A stretch of 64,000 bases of DNA from Brachypodius melanocephalos (lineage: Eukaryota > Chordata > Aves > Passeriformes > Pycnonotidae): the NCBI GenBank assembly GCA_013398615.1, contig VZSR01003806.1:17872537-17936536 (forward strand). The letters run 5' to 3'. A program made the translations under genes and the position numbers. Position 1 is the stretch's first letter, and the number at the start of each line of letters is the position of its first letter. Of the stretch, positions 24,423 through 36,993 are shown piece after piece. The notes beneath the pieces are model-generated. The model saw only the letters and a program-made list of their open reading frames with translations, searched no databases and was not told the DNA's origin.

Positions 24423-26981
24423 TTTACATGTTTCAGATCAAAGTAGTAGTGAGAAGTTCTGAAATACAATCTTCAATAATTGCTTCAAAAGACACAATGT
24501 GGATACAGTACAGCTAAATTTTTCTAAATCATTTGAATGATAAAATGTTTTGAATGGTGTTTCCGAAAGAAATTAGTTACATGGAAACCAAATAAAAAAT
24601 CTGATACTTAGGGTCCTGTAAAATATAGACTGCCCATATTGATATTCAGAATCAATTGATACTGATTTTGAAGAAGTCAGGATTTCATTCTTAATCAGTT
24701 CTCAGAAATGAAATATATGTATTTATGTCAAAAGGCATTTGAAAACTTTCCCTTCTGTTACACATTTGGTTTCTGATATAGAAAAAGTCAAACTGATATT
24801 TTCATGCTTTCTTCTCATTTTGAAAGCAAAAAAAAAAAGGCATTTTATTCCATTAAACAGTTACAAATTTATCATGTCTTTGTCTATACTTCAAGCTGTT
24901 GTCTGCAGTTATTGGTAATTCTACAGTGTTAACACTTTGTGTTTGAAAAAGATGAGTTATTCTATAAAACCAGTAGGAAGTCAAATCTCAGTTTGGAAAT
25001 CTTGTTCCCTTCTCTCCCAGCCCCCATCCCAAGGTTCCTCCTTTCAGATTTATGAAAGAAAACATTTCTTTCTGTAAAAGGTTTTTGTATGCCAGCATCT
25101 GGAAGTGTTTATTTCAGTGGCGTGTAATCTATCTGTGGATTTAGTTAGCACCAGACCCCCTTTTGTGTACTCCTGACTTAAAATTTTTATAAATGATCTT
25201 GTTGAATTTGTGCCAGTGTGCACATGGTTTGGCTGATTGCTGCATATATCCTTTACCTGCCAGTCACCTTTGATTTATATTCCTTCCCTTCTGCTTTTGC
25301 CTCCAGAAATGGTGCCACTGAACTGTCCTCTAAATCATCTTACTGGATAAATTGCTCCAAGATGAGATGGCACAGTTTTGGCTGACTCCTCCACAGAAGG
25401 CATTCCTATAATCCATCCTTGCCTGCTCTCTGTAGGGCCATTCAAAAAAAAGAGAAGGAACAGGGGAAGTGGGACTCCCTCTTCAATCCCAGCTCTGTTT
25501 CTTCCAGTGCTGTTCAGAAATGTAAAATGGGACATTTGATTTATATGGCTCTTAATACCGTCTGAAGACCCATAAACTGATGGAGAATCTTTCACATCTC
25601 CTCTCCTGAACTGACCTTCTTCATTAGATAAATTTAGTCCTGACAATATGGTTAATAGGGTTTTCTCCCAGAAAGATTAAAATGTTAAAGGATAGCATAT
25701 TCAAGAATATATTAAAACATTTCATTTGGAATAGATTATATAATATATGTGACAGTTATTTCCATTATAAAAACCCCTGTTGGTTTCCTTAAGCTAAACA
25801 GCTAATACTCCTTCAGAATAACAACAGTTCTGTAAGCTTTACCTAATGGCATTACTAATTTGGAGAGTTTTATGAAGTTTCTTGGAGAAAAGCAGGTGGC
25901 TTGGCAATAATTTAAAAGGTTCCCAATTTGTGGTAGCAGTTTCAGGGGGTTTCATGTTTCTAAAGAGGGAGACCAAGCTGCATAATGCTTAAGAGTGTCT
26001 GACACAATGATGTATCATTTTGGAGTAAGTTTCCAGAAGTTCATTGGTCATTAAATGTGCTGCTTGACTTTATATTGCAGTTTCCCAGCTGTCCCTACTG
26101 GGGATAGTCTTAATGCTCCAGCAGAATTTATTAATGAGGGCGCAAGCTCACAGTACTGATGAAGCAGTAAGTTGCCCAGATGATTTTAGTGAACCAGGAA
26201 CATAGATTTTAGATAAGACAAAAATGTCATTGAAGTAGATTTGAAAAGAACTGACTCCCTTTCTGCAGAGCACTAGGAAAGTATTTACAAACAGTCTGGA
26301 TAGTATTTGATATCCTGTGAGGATATTTAAAATTCTTGGATTGCACATACATCAGTGTCCTACTGCACAACACAGTGCATGAATTGCTGCAAGCAGCACG
26401 TGAGGCTTTCAGGCACTTTCAGGCAGCATGGATGTGATTCTATTGAGACAGGGGACACTGGCATGGAGTGACTCTGCTGATGAACTTTGTACAACCATGC
26501 AGAGGGTTGTGCTCCATTGTGTCACCACCTGTTCAAACCTGTTACGCTGGAAGGGCTGAACAAAACCTGCATCTTTCTCAACACAGGACCTCACACTGCA
26601 AAATTTTATCATTTTTTCATACCTAATGGTTAAAAAATCTGATGTGTCAGATAAATTTGCTAGCTCCATTAGTGAGAAAATCAGTGAACGATTTGCAATC
26701 ACCTGGATTTCTCATACAAACAAAGTCAACTGCTGTCTCATAAACCTTATATAATTAATTTTTCCAACTGTGTGGGCAGATTCAAAGACATACTGGAGGC
26801 ATTTCAAGCACAGTTGTACTGATGTAAAAAGATCTGAGGGAAGAATATGTTACTTTCTAAAAGTGTGTGTTCTTAAGTGCCTCTTGAGAGGCTTAAAAAA
26901 CCTTAGTATGGATGAGAATCTGACGTCTGGTACTTTGCTCAAGGCAGTCTAACATGTAATACATAAATACGTATTTCAAGG

Positions 26982-27049
26982 GTAAGGTGAGGACTATAAT
27001 TATAAAGCAGATTCTGTAAGGTGAGAACTATAATTCTAGTGCAGATACT
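26982..27049. repeat. Two-copy tandem duplication, 34-bp unit
   Basis: GTAAGGTGAGGACTATAATT at 26982 is repeated as GTAAGGTGAGAACTATAATT at 27016, with AGCAGATTCT/TGCAGATACT at matching places. The period is exactly 34 bp, with a few substitutions between copies. Confidence 0.92.
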
Positions 27050-27253
27050 GTGACAAAAAGGTAACTTAATTAAGTGTTCCAAGATACTTCACAAAAATAA
27101 ATACATCCTTTTTCCCTAATTTGCATTATTTTTTGTAAAGATGGTGGCATTGCATCCATGCAGCAGCTGCATTCTGGTTCAAGAGTTAATAAATAGAAAC
27201 TTGGTTGTTGAAGAACCCTAGGAACAAAATGGAAGAGTCTTAAAAGGAAAATG

Positions 27254-27278
27254 TTGTTTGTTTGTTTGTTTGTTTTTT
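27254..27278. repeat. (TTTG)n simple repeat
   Basis: About four TTTG units followed by a T run. Confidence 0.85.
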
Positions 27279-27788
27279 AACTTGTCTTTGCACAGAATTA
27301 TAGTGCAGCTCCCTGCAGAATTCATGTTTTTGTGATTTTGTTAGATCATGGACAATACCATGCACTTATACCATTATATATCGCAAGATCACTTGTAGTT
27401 GTATCTGAAAATTCTTTCAGATTTCCATTGAACATGAGCATTCATTCATATTTTTTCTCCTTGAAAGATTTAAAAGTGCTTTATGAACGGGAGCAGCTCA
27501 TAGTTGTCAGTTCACTCTCAGTGCTGCTCTGAGCCAGCTCAGACTGAGGTGCAGCAGCTGTGAGTCGGCAGCAGAGCTGCCCAGCTCTGTAGCACAGGAT
27601 GTGAGCTGTCTGGATGAAACATTGTGAGAACTTTAGGGTCATCTAATAAGGCTGTTTGACTTGGAATTACAGTTGAAGAAAAATTGCATGAAACTATATT
27701 TCTTGTGAGCAGGCTCTTCATTTTAGGTGCTGCTCGTATGGCTGACTCTTGACTGATGTGTCCTGTTGTATTGAGCTTGGATAGAGGG

Positions 27789-27920
27789 ACAGGCTGGATG
27801 GGGCTTGGAGCAAACTGGTCTAATGGCTGGTGACCCTGCCTGTGGTAGAGGAGTTGGAACTGGATGGTCTCAAAGGTCCCTTCTAACACAAACCATTCTG
27901 GGGTTCTGTGATTCCATGAT
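27789..27920 (+). mobile_element. CR1 LINE 3' end, sense orientation
   Basis: It contains GACAGGCTGGATGGGGCTTG, GAGTTGGAACTGGATGGTCT, AAAGGTCCCTTCTAACACAA and the terminal ACCATTCTGGGGTTCTGTGA with ATTCCATGAT. This is the CR1 3' terminus in the forward direction. Confidence 0.92.
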
Positions 27921-30347
27921 AGAAGCTCTTACCCATGGACATCTCTGGCATCCCTGACTTGTCACTCTGCAAATAAAAAAATGTAAAGCCTCTAGAATAG
28001 CAGAGTAAATGTGGAAAGGAGCAGATAATAATATGGGAACACCAAAACTAAGTGGAGCTATTTTTTTATAACTCTGGTCATCTGTTATTTTCCATTTTAG
28101 TTGCCTACTCTTGTTCCTTAACTACTATAACAATACTCAAACTTAAGAATTTGTTCAGCTTGGCACGGGAAAAGACAAAAGATTCCTGAATAAAAGCTGC
28201 GATTTTGTTCTTCGTTTCACTCCATTTATCATGGCCCACTCAGAGAGGTGTCACTTCTCATTTAAATCTTTGATACCACTAACAACAAAAAAAGTTACTG
28301 AATGTGCAGCTCTACAGATGATGTTTGATTGCCTCTCGTTTGTGTCCCCTGTCCTCTCCATGCCCTCAGACAAAGGTGCTCATGGTTGTTGAAGAACAAA
28401 CATGCCCTCATGTTTATCATGCCCTCATCCATGCTCTGATACACCTCCAGGCATCAGAAGGCAACATTGTCATTTGGTTGCTAGAAAATCTCTTTAACAC
28501 TGAAGTTTGACTTTTCTCTAAACCAGACCCATTTCAGGGAGCCTGGCTGCACACTTGGTACTGTTTGGAAACATTTCTCTGGGAGAATCAAGTGAAAACA
28601 CCAGGCTTGAGGCAACCAAAGACATTTTATGAATTTTATTTTGGGGCTTTTCTGTTCGTTCCCTGAGGTTTTGTATTGTTCCAGCTTTCTGACTTTAACT
28701 TCAAGGTTGTGTAAACCTCAATTCAGCAGAGCAGTAATCTGTTTAATTTTTAAACTATACCTACAGTCTGACAAAAGCATGGGCTAAATTGAGGCTTCTG
28801 GTATTATTAGAAATATAAGTTTTGATTCATCTGTTATTTCAGGTGGGTTTTTTTTAATTTATTGCATGTAGCAGAAAAGGAGAGAGGGATACATGCAGGA
28901 CATAAAATGGGATGAAATTAAGATCAGATTCTTTTTCTCACCTTGTAATATTTCCTCACTGAAGAGTTTTGGAAGATACTTAAAGACTTTGAACTTAAAT
29001 AGGATACAGCACTAGGTCAATATTTTAAAGTTAGCAGAGCTAAGAAAAAAAAAATCACAAAATGAAGGAAAATTCTAGAAAGGGATATCAGACCTCAGAA
29101 CATGAAAAGAGTTAAACAAGTACCAGTCATGTTTTTAGTGCTGTGTGCTGCTGTACTTATATTTGTGACTGTGGTTTCCAGTTTAGGATTAGGTTTCAGC
29201 CAGGGCTTTCTGGTACATCTCTTGTGTCTGCTCTTCTACAGTGACAAGATTTCACAGTTGAGATGGCTTTTTTGCTTTTAAACCAAGCCTCTTCCTCCCA
29301 GTTATTACCCCCTGGATAATTCAGTTCCCTTCATAGTAATTAAATTCTTTAGCTGGTTATTGGTAGAAGTTACACCTTTTCCTCCATGACAATCTCATGA
29401 GAGGGGATGTAAGAAGGGATTTTTCCTTGATAAGACACTTCTCTGTCTCTAGGGATATTTATGTTACTTAATATGCACATGGATGAAAATAATAAGATAC
29501 TGGGCTTTCATAAAGACCCTGAGCTTTTCTGCAAAGCCCTGAGAACATGTATGAAATATGTGGTTTCCTTCAGGCTTCAATTGCAGAATGACTGTGGAAC
29601 CTGGAGTACACCTGAGTGGTTAAAAGGTATCCACTTCTGTTTTACTAATTTGGAATGAATTCCACAGCCGGGAGCTCTGCCAAAGAATTACATGCCTCTA
29701 ATATCACATAATTTAAATTCCAATGGTGCTAGGTGAAAAATAAGTAATAATGAGAAATAATAATAAAAATAAGAAGAAAAATCATGCAATAAATATTTGC
29801 ATAGGTTTGCTGACACTTTCAACTGTGGGGATGAGGTTGGTATCCAGCCTGGAGGAATTGTACTAATGCAATATTTCAGGCTGTGTACTGGCATAAGTCA
29901 GTCTTAAAATGTGTTGATGTGCTGACAGGATTGTCATTTTTGATGGCAAAGAATTGGGACAACAGGAAAAAAATAAGGCTCTCCAGAGATCCACATGTGT
30001 TAGTTTTACTGCAGAAGGTGCTAAAACTGCTGGAAGCAAACATTCTCCATGCAGAATTATTGCAATGCAAACGGCCTGGAAGTGAGAAACAGTAATTTCA
30101 TGAGGTAATTTTGTCAGTGGTGAAGGGTCTGGGTATTTTTTTTTCCTTGCAAGAAGGACAGGTTATTAATATTTACCATCAAGAAAACTCTAGTTCTAAT
30201 TGGTGTTTAGATACGATGCTTAAATTACCCTCAGAAGATATAGCGGAGGTTTGGAGTTGGATTAAGTGCTTCTGAGAAAAAGCATTCAGCTGTTTCTGCA
30301 TCTGTTAACAAGCAAGTTAAAACAATCTCACCATTGTGTGTAGAGGG

Positions 30348-30361
30348 TTTTTTTTTTTTTT
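30348..30361. repeat. Poly(T) run
   Basis: Homopolymer of about 14 T followed by an A-rich stretch. Confidence 0.85.
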
Positions 30362-32202
30362 AATAAAAAAAGGAGCAGATAGTACAAAAGGAAGGTATAT
30401 GCTTGTTGCCACATTAGGAAGCTTGGGATTTAATATCCCATGGGGTATATGAAGCCCATCTTTGTCCATAATTTACTACAGTCATATTTAGATGATAAAA
30501 ATAGTTAAGTAGGTACAAAAGGAAGAAATTAAATAGCTCAACAAATAGATAAAAAGCTACTAATTATGGCTCTTTAGAACATGTTGGAAGCCATTCATGT
30601 GAACAAGAAAGACTAAATTTAAGACATAATTTTATAGCCAGTTCCAAATCATCACAAGCAATGAGATATTTTGAATGCTAACCTGAAATACATAAAAGAA
30701 TACTGGGTTTTATTGTAGTTTTTTAAAGGTGCATGATACCATTTCTTTAAAGGGAGTTTTTTTTTCCTGGAGTCTCAACTTCCATAACAAAAGTCAAATG
30801 TCACTTAACTTTAAAAGGGGGGGAAAGCAATCTCGTTAGTAATGTTTGTCAGTGTAAGAACATGAGTCAAGATCCAGGATTCCTCTGTATTTCTGTATTA
30901 TTCACCTTACACAAATGCAGAACAGAAGTTAATGATGGCTCAATAGATTTTGCAATATAGGGACATGATAAATTGTAAAATTTGATAAGATAAACAGAAG
31001 AGTGAAAGGAGATAGTGTTGTTTAGCTGGTGAGGAAGTGGTCACAGTATATAAATTATCCAGTCAGTAAGAGATTTTTTCCTGTACGAGTCACAGCACAG
31101 AAGAGTTTTAAGAATGAAGTGACAATGGGTGATGATGTTCATCTGCTGTTTGGTTTTTCCTACCAAAAAGATGCTGCAGGAGATGTGCTGGCTTGAATGT
31201 TTGGTGTGTGCACAGCAAAGAGTGGCAAGTGAGGTGATCCAGGTTGGAATCTGACATTTGATGGGAGATGTGCTGCTGCACAGGAGGAGGATGTGTCATG
31301 AGAGGAAATGGAAAGCTGCTTCTAACGCAGGTGGCTGAGAGGAAAAATCGAAGTGATGGATGGGAGAAATGAGCTTGGCAGGATTCTTATGACTTGGTAT
31401 GAATAAGAAAATGTTGTTTCTCAGAGACAGATTCCTCAGCGTTTCTGTGACTTCTGCAGATTGGAATCTGGATGAAGGATAAGGAAGGTTGTTATGTGCC
31501 GCTAGGATTGTTATTGGGAATGAAAAATATAAAATGCAGCTGCAGTCTTGGAGTGAACCAAGTAACCAGTCTCAGAGATAAACCCCATGTTACACACCTT
31601 GATGATGATGGGGGACACGGGGTTATTGATGAACAGAAATGGAGGATTTGGAGTAGGCAGGAGATGAGGAATTCCAGTTCATCCACATTCAGCCTGAGCT
31701 GTCAGCTTGACATGAAAGCTCTCAGAGGGACATAAAAATCTAACTAGTCCTGAGTTATTCAGCCTGGAACCTTTATCAGTTGTACTTTAGGGTAAGGAAC
31801 ACTTACAGCCATGTCTGTGAGCAAAGGTTACAATGCAGAGTATTATTTGCTTCCCCTAATTTATTGCATACTTCCCAATTCATCAAAGCACAATTTCCTT
31901 TTAGGCTGCTGAAGCAAACCCTTGTATTTCTTATTTTTTCATGGAAAGAATTCATTCCCAGCTTTATAAAGTTTATTTTCAAGGAATTGTGGGTTAAAAT
32001 TTTCTAATAATGTCTTTTTCCAAAAAAAGGTAATATTTCACATTAAAATGATGTGGCATTACTCAGCTGTCTGAAGTCACCAGCAACTGTTTGGCTTTAG
32101 TACTTACTGACATAAATCCCAAGAACAGCCCTAGATACTGGGAAGTTCTGCCTGTCACCACTGAGGCTGAGTTTGTGACATGAATAAATAAAAGGGCAAT
32201 AA

Positions 32203-32545
32203 AAGGGGACCTTATCTCACTCTAAAATTCCCTGCAAGGGGGTTGTGGCCAGATGAGGGTCAGGCTCTTCACCCAGGTAAAAAGTGACAAGACAAAAGGA
32301 AATGGCCTCAAAATACACCAGAGGAGGTTGAGGTTGAACACTGGAAAAATTCCTTCACTGAAGGGGTGGTCAGGCACTGGAGCAGGCTGCCCAGGGAAGT
32401 GGTGGAATCACCATCCCTGGAAGTGTTGAATAAATGTGTGGATGCTGCACTTGGGGACATGGTTCAGTGGTGAGTGTGGATTAATGGTTGGACACGATGA
32501 TCTCAGAGGTCTTTTCCAGCCTAAATAATTCCAAGATTGTATGAA
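32203..32545 (+). mobile_element. CR1 LINE 3' region, about 340 bp, sense orientation
   Basis: It contains GGACCTTATCTCACTCT, CAAGACAAAAGGAAATGGCC, CACTGGAGCAGGCTGCCCAG, ATCACCATCCCTGGAAGTGT, GGGGACATGGTTCAGTGGTG and GATGATCTCAGAGGTCTTTT. It ends CCAGCCTAAATAATTCCAAG. This is the CR1 subfamily whose tail reads 'gacatggtttagtgg...ttttccaacctaaatgattc'. The 5' part is truncated. Confidence 0.92.
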
Positions 32546-33303
32546 TGAGGCTTTGCTGGTTGCTATGAGAAATCCCCTATGCTGCTGTATTTTATGATAT
32601 AGGCAGAGTGGCTGGAGCTCTGCATTCATAGCGAGTGTTGCAGGTTTGGAAAATTTACATTGCAAACTCTTCAACTTTCCATTTCTCCAAAAGTAGTTTA
32701 CTCAGGGTCTAGTTTCCTTGTCAAATATTTTTGGAGTGAAGTTAATTGAGGATTGTAAAATAATGAAGAGGACAAGGTAGTGACAAAGAGTTACTGAGTT
32801 ACCGTTTGATAAATGAAGTGTAAGCAAGCTATTTTCGTTCCAGAGGAGCCAGATGTTAAGTATTTCATCTGCAAATTAAGCAAATGGGCAACGTTTACAG
32901 TCTCTGGGGCTATATTTTGCAAAGTAGGGATTTTGAAACAGTGTCCTGGAGTCTTGAAGAATCACTTGAATGCAATGGGGCCAATCCAGTGCTGTAGCTG
33001 AAGGGGCTGTGGCAGTTTTCAGGCAGTCCTTGGGCAGGCAGGAAGGGGAATAGGAAGTTGGAGAGTTTTCTGCTGTACTGGGGCAAGCACAGCTAAAATG
33101 TGTGCTTGTATTTTAGAGAGAACATCAACAACTGGATGAAATACTAGAAAATACCTACACAGACACAGAAGTGCATCAAACTGAAGAACATGCTGTATAG
33201 CCAGTTGTTAAGGACCCATAAAAAAGGAAAATATCATGTCATAGGGTTTTTCAGTCCTTGCATGCAAACCTATGTGGGTATTTTGGGTGGGATTCCTCTG
33301 GAT

Positions 33304-33323
33304 AGATACAAATATTTGTATCT
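33304..33323. repeat. Perfect 20-bp palindrome
   Basis: AGATACAAAT (33304-33313) is followed directly by its complement ATTTGTATCT (33314-33323). It lies about 35 bp upstream of a CR1 copy but outside it. Confidence 0.95.
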
Positions 33324-33356
33324 GAACACAGACAAACACCTGTGAGCACAACTAGA

Positions 33357-33510
33357 CAGGTTACCCAGAGAATCTGGAAGTGTTCAAGGCCAGGTTGGAC
33401 AGGGCTTGGAGCAACCTGGGATAGTGGAAGGTGTCCCTGCCAGTGGCAGAGGTTGGAATGAGATGGGTTTTAAGGTCCCTTCCAATGCAAACCATTCCAT
33501 GATTCTATGA
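33357..33510 (+). mobile_element. CR1 LINE 3' end, sense orientation
   Basis: It contains CAAGGCCAGGTTGGACAGGG, GGATAGTGGAAGGTGTCCCT, TTTTAAGGTCCCTTCCAATG and the tail ACCATTCCATGATTCTATGA. It is close to the CR1 consensus and about 150 bp long. Confidence 0.95.
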
Positions 33511-34448
33511 TTTCCTTTATAGTCAATTGAGAGGAACAAGCATTTCTGGGCTGTAATTTATCTCTTCCTCAGGTAGCTGTTTCAGAGGGGTCAAATGGAC
33601 CATGCTGTGGAAGTGCCTTTTTTTCTGCCTTGACAGGATGATGTGTGTGAGGAGTCCTTCTAGTGCAGCTTGACATTTAAGCAAGATAAATTCAAACTAG
33701 AAATAAGGCATATATATTTATAACAACATAACTAAGTGCTGAAATAACTTAGCCAATGATTGTGACAGATTATCCATGACTGGAAAATTTAAAATCAAGA
33801 GGAGATGTTTCTGTAAAAGCCATGCTTAAGTTCAACCACAGCTATTGGTTCTGGAGAGCCAATCCAAGAAAATTGTGTGGGCTGTGTTATGAGCACAGTG
33901 AGGTTAGATGGTCCTTTCCATACCCAAGAGCTATGAATCATACTTTGCTGGTGCTTTGGTAAACTGTAAATGTGAAAATCCACTTTGAATGCAGGTCGGC
34001 AGCTTATTCAATTTGAATTCCTGATGTTCACATTAATAGTTTCAAAGGAAATAATCCAAAATTTGCCTTCCTAAGTATAGCAATTTCACTTCAGAGTTAC
34101 AAATTTCAATACCTTTTCATTAGTTTTGTGTTACACAACATAGTTTGATCTTTTTCTCTAAAAAGAAAAATAAATGTAACATAAGATTTTGGAAAGTAGA
34201 TACTGATTTTGTAATTCTTGACATTTGTTTTTAGAAATAAAGTTTTAGTAATTATTTATTAAAACAGGTGGGTTAGAAAAAAATCCCGATTTGCTTTTAA
34301 AAAACAATGGAATAACCCTTTTTTAGAACCCTCTGAAAGGTTGGGTCATTATTTCTGTATGTTGTATCTCTGTATATTCTTATAAATATTCGTATTATTC
34401 CTATATTATGAATAACATGGGCTAAATACACCACCTTAATTAGAGCAG

Positions 34449-34470
34449 TGGAAATAACAAGTTATTTCCA
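34449..34470. repeat. Near-palindrome, 10-bp perfect arms, 2-nt spacer
   Basis: TGGAAATAAC (34449-34458) and GTTATTTCCA (34461-34470) are exact complements separated by AA. Confidence 0.95.
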
Positions 34471-35380
34471 TTCTTTGAATGTCTTTGGCAAATTTCCATT
34501 GTGTCAACATAATTAAGATATATTAATATTAATCTGGTTAGTACTGTAACTTTACATAGTGGAAAAATAAAATAAAATGGACCATGAGAACATTTTTCAA
34601 TATCAGCTTCAATTTTAATACTTTATATTCTTGTGAAAAGTTATAAAAATGTGTTATTAGTTTATTACCCCATTAAGAAAACAATGCAGCAACAGATGCT
34701 TGTTACCCGATTTTCTCAGTCTGTTTATGGGGATGTTTTATCAAAATGGGTCTTTTAAAAGTTATAAAGATGTAATACTCTCCTAAATTAGGTCATAAAT
34801 GCCTAATGTGGAAAACTAATACATTTTATTATTTTTCAAGTATGGGTTTATGTATATTAAAATATGCAGCTGTTAGGAAGTCTGGAGTGTGTGTAACAGA
34901 AACATATTGCATTACAAGATGTTAGTGTCTCTCTGAGTATGTACATTCTTTATGCACATACCCACACGAGTTTTTGGCACATGGAAAAGACTACATTAAC
35001 ATTTTGGCTCAATATTATTTTCTAATATACATCATTATTTTATGAATAGATGTAAATGCTGAATGTATCAAGTACATACATGCATTTTTACTCTGTATTT
35101 GCCCAAATCCTGACAGCAGCCACATACACAAATTGAGGAGGTGGATATAAAGTGCAGGTATGAACAACATTCAGTTCCGACATCAGCAATCGTGTGATGT
35201 GTTTCTGCACCAATGGCAGGAATTTCTGTACAAGGAGCAGTAACGAGATAATGTCTTAGTTTAAACCTCATTTTGTCTTCACGCTGATCATGCTGGAGTG
35301 GATTTGTAGTAGTAGAGGAGGAGGAGGAGTTGAAGCACCTGCTTTTTGAAGGTAGCATAGGGACTATGGCTGCTTTAGGA

Positions 35381-35878
35381 AATCACAGAATCCCCAAATG
35401 GTTCAGGTTGGAGGGACCACAGTGGATCATCTGCTCCCACCTCCCTGCTCAAGCAGAATTACCCAGAGCACAGGACTGTGTCCAGACAGTTCTGGAATAT
35501 CCCCAGTGAAGAAGACTCCACCTCCTCTCTGGGCAATCTGTTCAGTGCTTGGTCACTGCCTCCTGTTCAGGTGAGGCATCGGTTCCTGCTGGGAACTGAT
35601 CAGCTCTTGCTGGGCTCAGTCCCTGCCCGTTCCTCTGGTGCCATTGCTGAGCCCCATGGAGCAGAGCCTGGGCCCTGCTCTGACCCTCCCTGCACACAGG
35701 GACACCCAGGGATGAGGGCCCCTCTCAGCTGGGGATCCTCTCGGGGCTGAACAGCCCCAGCTCTCTCAGCCTTTCCTGGGCAGGGAGATGCTTCAGGCCC
35801 TTCATCATCTTTGTCACCCTCTGCTGAGCCCAGTCCAGGACCTCCATGTCTCTTTTGTCCTGAGGACCCCAGAAATGG
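35381..35878 (-). mobile_element. CR1 LINE, about 500 bp, antisense orientation
   Basis: It starts AATCACAGAATCCCCAAATG, with GGTTGGAGGGACCACAGTGG and CTCCCTGCTCAAGCAGAATT. It continues through TATCCCCAGTGAAGAAGACT, CTGAACAGCCCCAGCTCTCT and AGGACCTCCATGTCTCTTTT. It shares the CTGCTCAAGCAG signature with the copy at 24228. It is the longest copy of that subfamily here. Confidence 0.92.
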
Positions 35879-35888
35879 TACAACCAGA

Positions 35889-35915
35889 AGGATTTTTCCA
35901 ACCTAAATGATTCTG
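35889..35915 (+). mobile_element. CR1 terminal remnant, sense, abutting an antisense copy
   Basis: GGATTTTTCCAACCTAAATG followed by ATTCTG matches the forward CR1 tail. It lies only about 10 bp after the 5' end of the antisense copy ending near 35878. This suggests insertion of one copy into another or a small rearrangement. Confidence 0.6.
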
Positions 35916-36249
35916 TTATTTGCAAAATATCCCATAATTTGAGGTGGATAGAGCAGTTGTCCAAGATGTTGCTGAACGTCAGACTCCATGTCTCCATTGA
36001 TGGGAGCTTTTAATGGTCAAAAAAAATATGCATAAAGTTTAGACCAAATGTGTGGCAATGATGAGGGTGAATTAATAGAGGCCTGTTTCACACACCCTTA
36101 CCCCTGCCTGAATAGTTTATCTATATGGGAAATTCTCTTTATGGTATTATTTTGGTATAGGAGGGAGACAGGATTGCACAGGGTTTTTTGATGCTTTATT
36201 TTAATTATTGTGGCATTGTGTGGCTATTTGTCTGAGTGGACACATCCTT

Positions 36250-36320
36250 CAGCAACCTGCTCAACTGGGATTAGGTAATCCCTAGAGGGGCCTTCCAGCC
36301 CCACTGAGTCTGAGATTCAC
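36250..36320 (+). mobile_element. Probable degraded CR1 3' end, sense
   Basis: AGCAACCTGCTCAACTGGGA, TAATCCCTAGAGGGGCCTTC and CAGCCCCACTGAGTCTGAGA resemble the tail of a sense CR1. The match is short and diverged. Confidence 0.55.
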
Positions 36321-36877
36321 AATGCTATTGGGTGCCTATTTATGGACTGTGCAAATTCAGGTTTTCTGTCTTGTCACCATTCCCTGGATTCAAGACCTAC
36401 ATTCCAAAAGCTTTATAGATGTACCCATTATAGTCAAAACCATGCTATAGCATATTTGTCTCCCTTCTAATCATGTTAGGAATTGCACATGGAGCCTGCA
36501 TGCCATGTAGTTTTAATTAACCTAATTGGTCCCAGTAGCTGTGCTGCCAGCCACCAAAGTGTTGATAGGACTTCTCCGGAAGCTCAGCCAGTCTGTCATC
36601 ATCTGGTCTCAAAATGTGCTAAAGATGATCCTCCCCTTCCAGAACTGTAGGTTTTTATGAAGCCTGAAATTAGAGCCAATGTGCAAAAGGCTGAATTTGC
36701 TGTCATATTCTACTTTTCAATTTACTGGAGTGTCTTGGATGTCATTCATGTTTATGAAGTAGATTCTATAGAGGCAGCACAAAATATACCATGATTTCAA
36801 CAGCAGGGATCCATGGGCAGCAAGGAGTTTAGTTGGCCCTTCTACAGGAGTTTGTGCTTCAGAAAAGGTCAGTCAGA

Positions 36878-36993
36878 AAGTAGCCTTAACAAAACTAAGA
36901 ACTAGAGATGTGTTTTTCTGAGAGAGTTTCGTAGGAAAATGAGCCTTTACAAAACTAAAAGCTGGAGACGTGTTTTTCTGAGAGGGTTTCATA
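36878..36993. repeat. Two-copy tandem duplication, 60-bp period
   Basis: The segment with GCCTTAACAAAACTAAGA (36883) and TGTTTTTCTGAGAGAGTTTC recurs exactly 60 bp later as GCCTTTACAAAACTAAAA (36943) and TGTTTTTCTGAGAGGGTTTC. The copies differ at several positions. I see no third copy on either side. Confidence 0.93.
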
